64,000 nt of DNA from Bacillus sp. OxB-1 (GTDB lineage Bacteria; Bacillota; Bacilli; Bacillales_A; Planococcaceae). The stretch covers positions 2,615,001-2,679,000 of the forward strand of contig NZ_AP013294.1 of assembly GCF_000829195.1 (NCBI RefSeq), in the 5' to 3' direction. The position numbers were made by a program, and so were the translations under genes. The stretch's first letter is position 1. Each line of letters starts with the position of its first letter. Of the stretch, positions 63,860-64,000 are shown piece after piece. A model generated the notes under the pieces. It worked only from the letters and a program-made list of their open reading frames with translations. It made no database searches and was not told the origin of the DNA.

Positions 63860-64000
63860 TTTGCAAACTCCTTTCCAGGAAATTCGTTTTTCAATAGAAC
63901 CTTATTCACTTTACCTATTGAACTTCTTGGGAAATCTTTTACAAATTCCACTTTTTTCGGGCACTTATACTTTGTAAGCCTTTTCAAACAATGGCTGATT
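63856..64000 (-). CDS. AMP-dependent acyl-CoA ligase, C-terminal end (partial)
   Basis: Only the last 47 codons lie in the window. They read KYKCPKKVEFVKDFPRSSIG and KVNKVLLK, the end of an ANL-superfamily ligase; the lysine in SSIGKVNK is the catalytic residue. The stop overlaps the MaoC start codon (ATGA-like). It is the upstream member of the cluster and a third AMP ligase in the window. The rest lies beyond the right edge. Confidence 0.85.
   Translation of the reverse strand, partial: ISHCLKRLTKYKCPKKVEFVKDFPRSSIGKVNKVLLKNEFPGKEFAK

Overview
The window is chromosomal DNA of an endospore-forming Bacillales bacterium, most likely a Planococcaceae member such as Sporosarcina. The evidence is a yneR-plsY-parE-parC block arranged as in Bacillus subtilis, spore genes (a Ger(x)C germinant-receptor subunit, a SleL/YaaH-type lysin, a Spo0M-like protein), YkpA-type ABC-F, strong AGGAGG ribosome binding sites and frequent TTG/GTG starts. 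The species assignment is inference. No rRNA, tRNA, insertion sequence or CRISPR array was seen.

Layout. 1-9.5 kb: DUF1033 protein, cold-shock protein, lipoprotein, ABC-F ATPase, secreted S9 peptidase, L,D-transpeptidase, small proteins, a two-gene ABC exporter. 9.6-16.9 kb: acyl-CoA ligase between two paralogous small proteins, a decayed germinant-receptor operon (C subunit, truncated B, no A, plus an unannotated two-TM D-type subunit), a chemoreceptor, msrA. 17-25 kb: LCP-family wall protein, AI-2E family exporter, DUF4097 protein, oxidoreductase, Spo0M-like protein, MarR, beta-lactamase-fold hydrolase, a structured intergenic repeat, HhH protein, EamA transporter. 25-33.2 kb: a SARP/BTAD-type regulator divergent from a cupin enzyme gene, then fdhD divergent from a formate dehydrogenase operon. 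33.2-42 kb: truncated DoxX-like gene, GNAT, membrane proteins, SleL-like lysin, a ydjG/ydjI-like zinc-ribbon/SPFH pair, DUF2935 protein, Rieske oxidoreductase. 42-43.9 kb: two tandem copies of a putative type I toxin-antitoxin module, then a SAP-domain protein and a small unknown protein. 44-52 kb: lipoprotein, histidine kinase and response regulator operon, an array of eight TATRRGCG cores on a 20-bp period, parC, parE. 52.1-53.5 kb: a palindrome-rich element, plsY, yneR. 53.5-64 kb: one minus-strand cluster with CoA ligases, SDR, alpha/beta hydrolase, two KAS III-like enzymes (one frameshifted), MaoC hydratase and a complete Liv-type ABC importer, probably for uptake and CoA-dependent breakdown of an organic acid.

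The strongest discovery candidate is the tandem toxin-antitoxin pair at 42.0-42.7 kb. Each copy has a 27-residue holin-like toxin ORF, a sequestered ribosome binding site, a 14-bp 5'/3' long-range pairing, a convergent antisense promoter, and hairpins with base changes that preserve pairing between the copies. Other signals that gene annotation does not explain are the 20-bp-period array at 47.5 kb, the palindrome mosaic at 52.2 kb, the nested-hairpin repeat at 23.8 kb, and SARP-like heptamer repeats at 27.9 kb.
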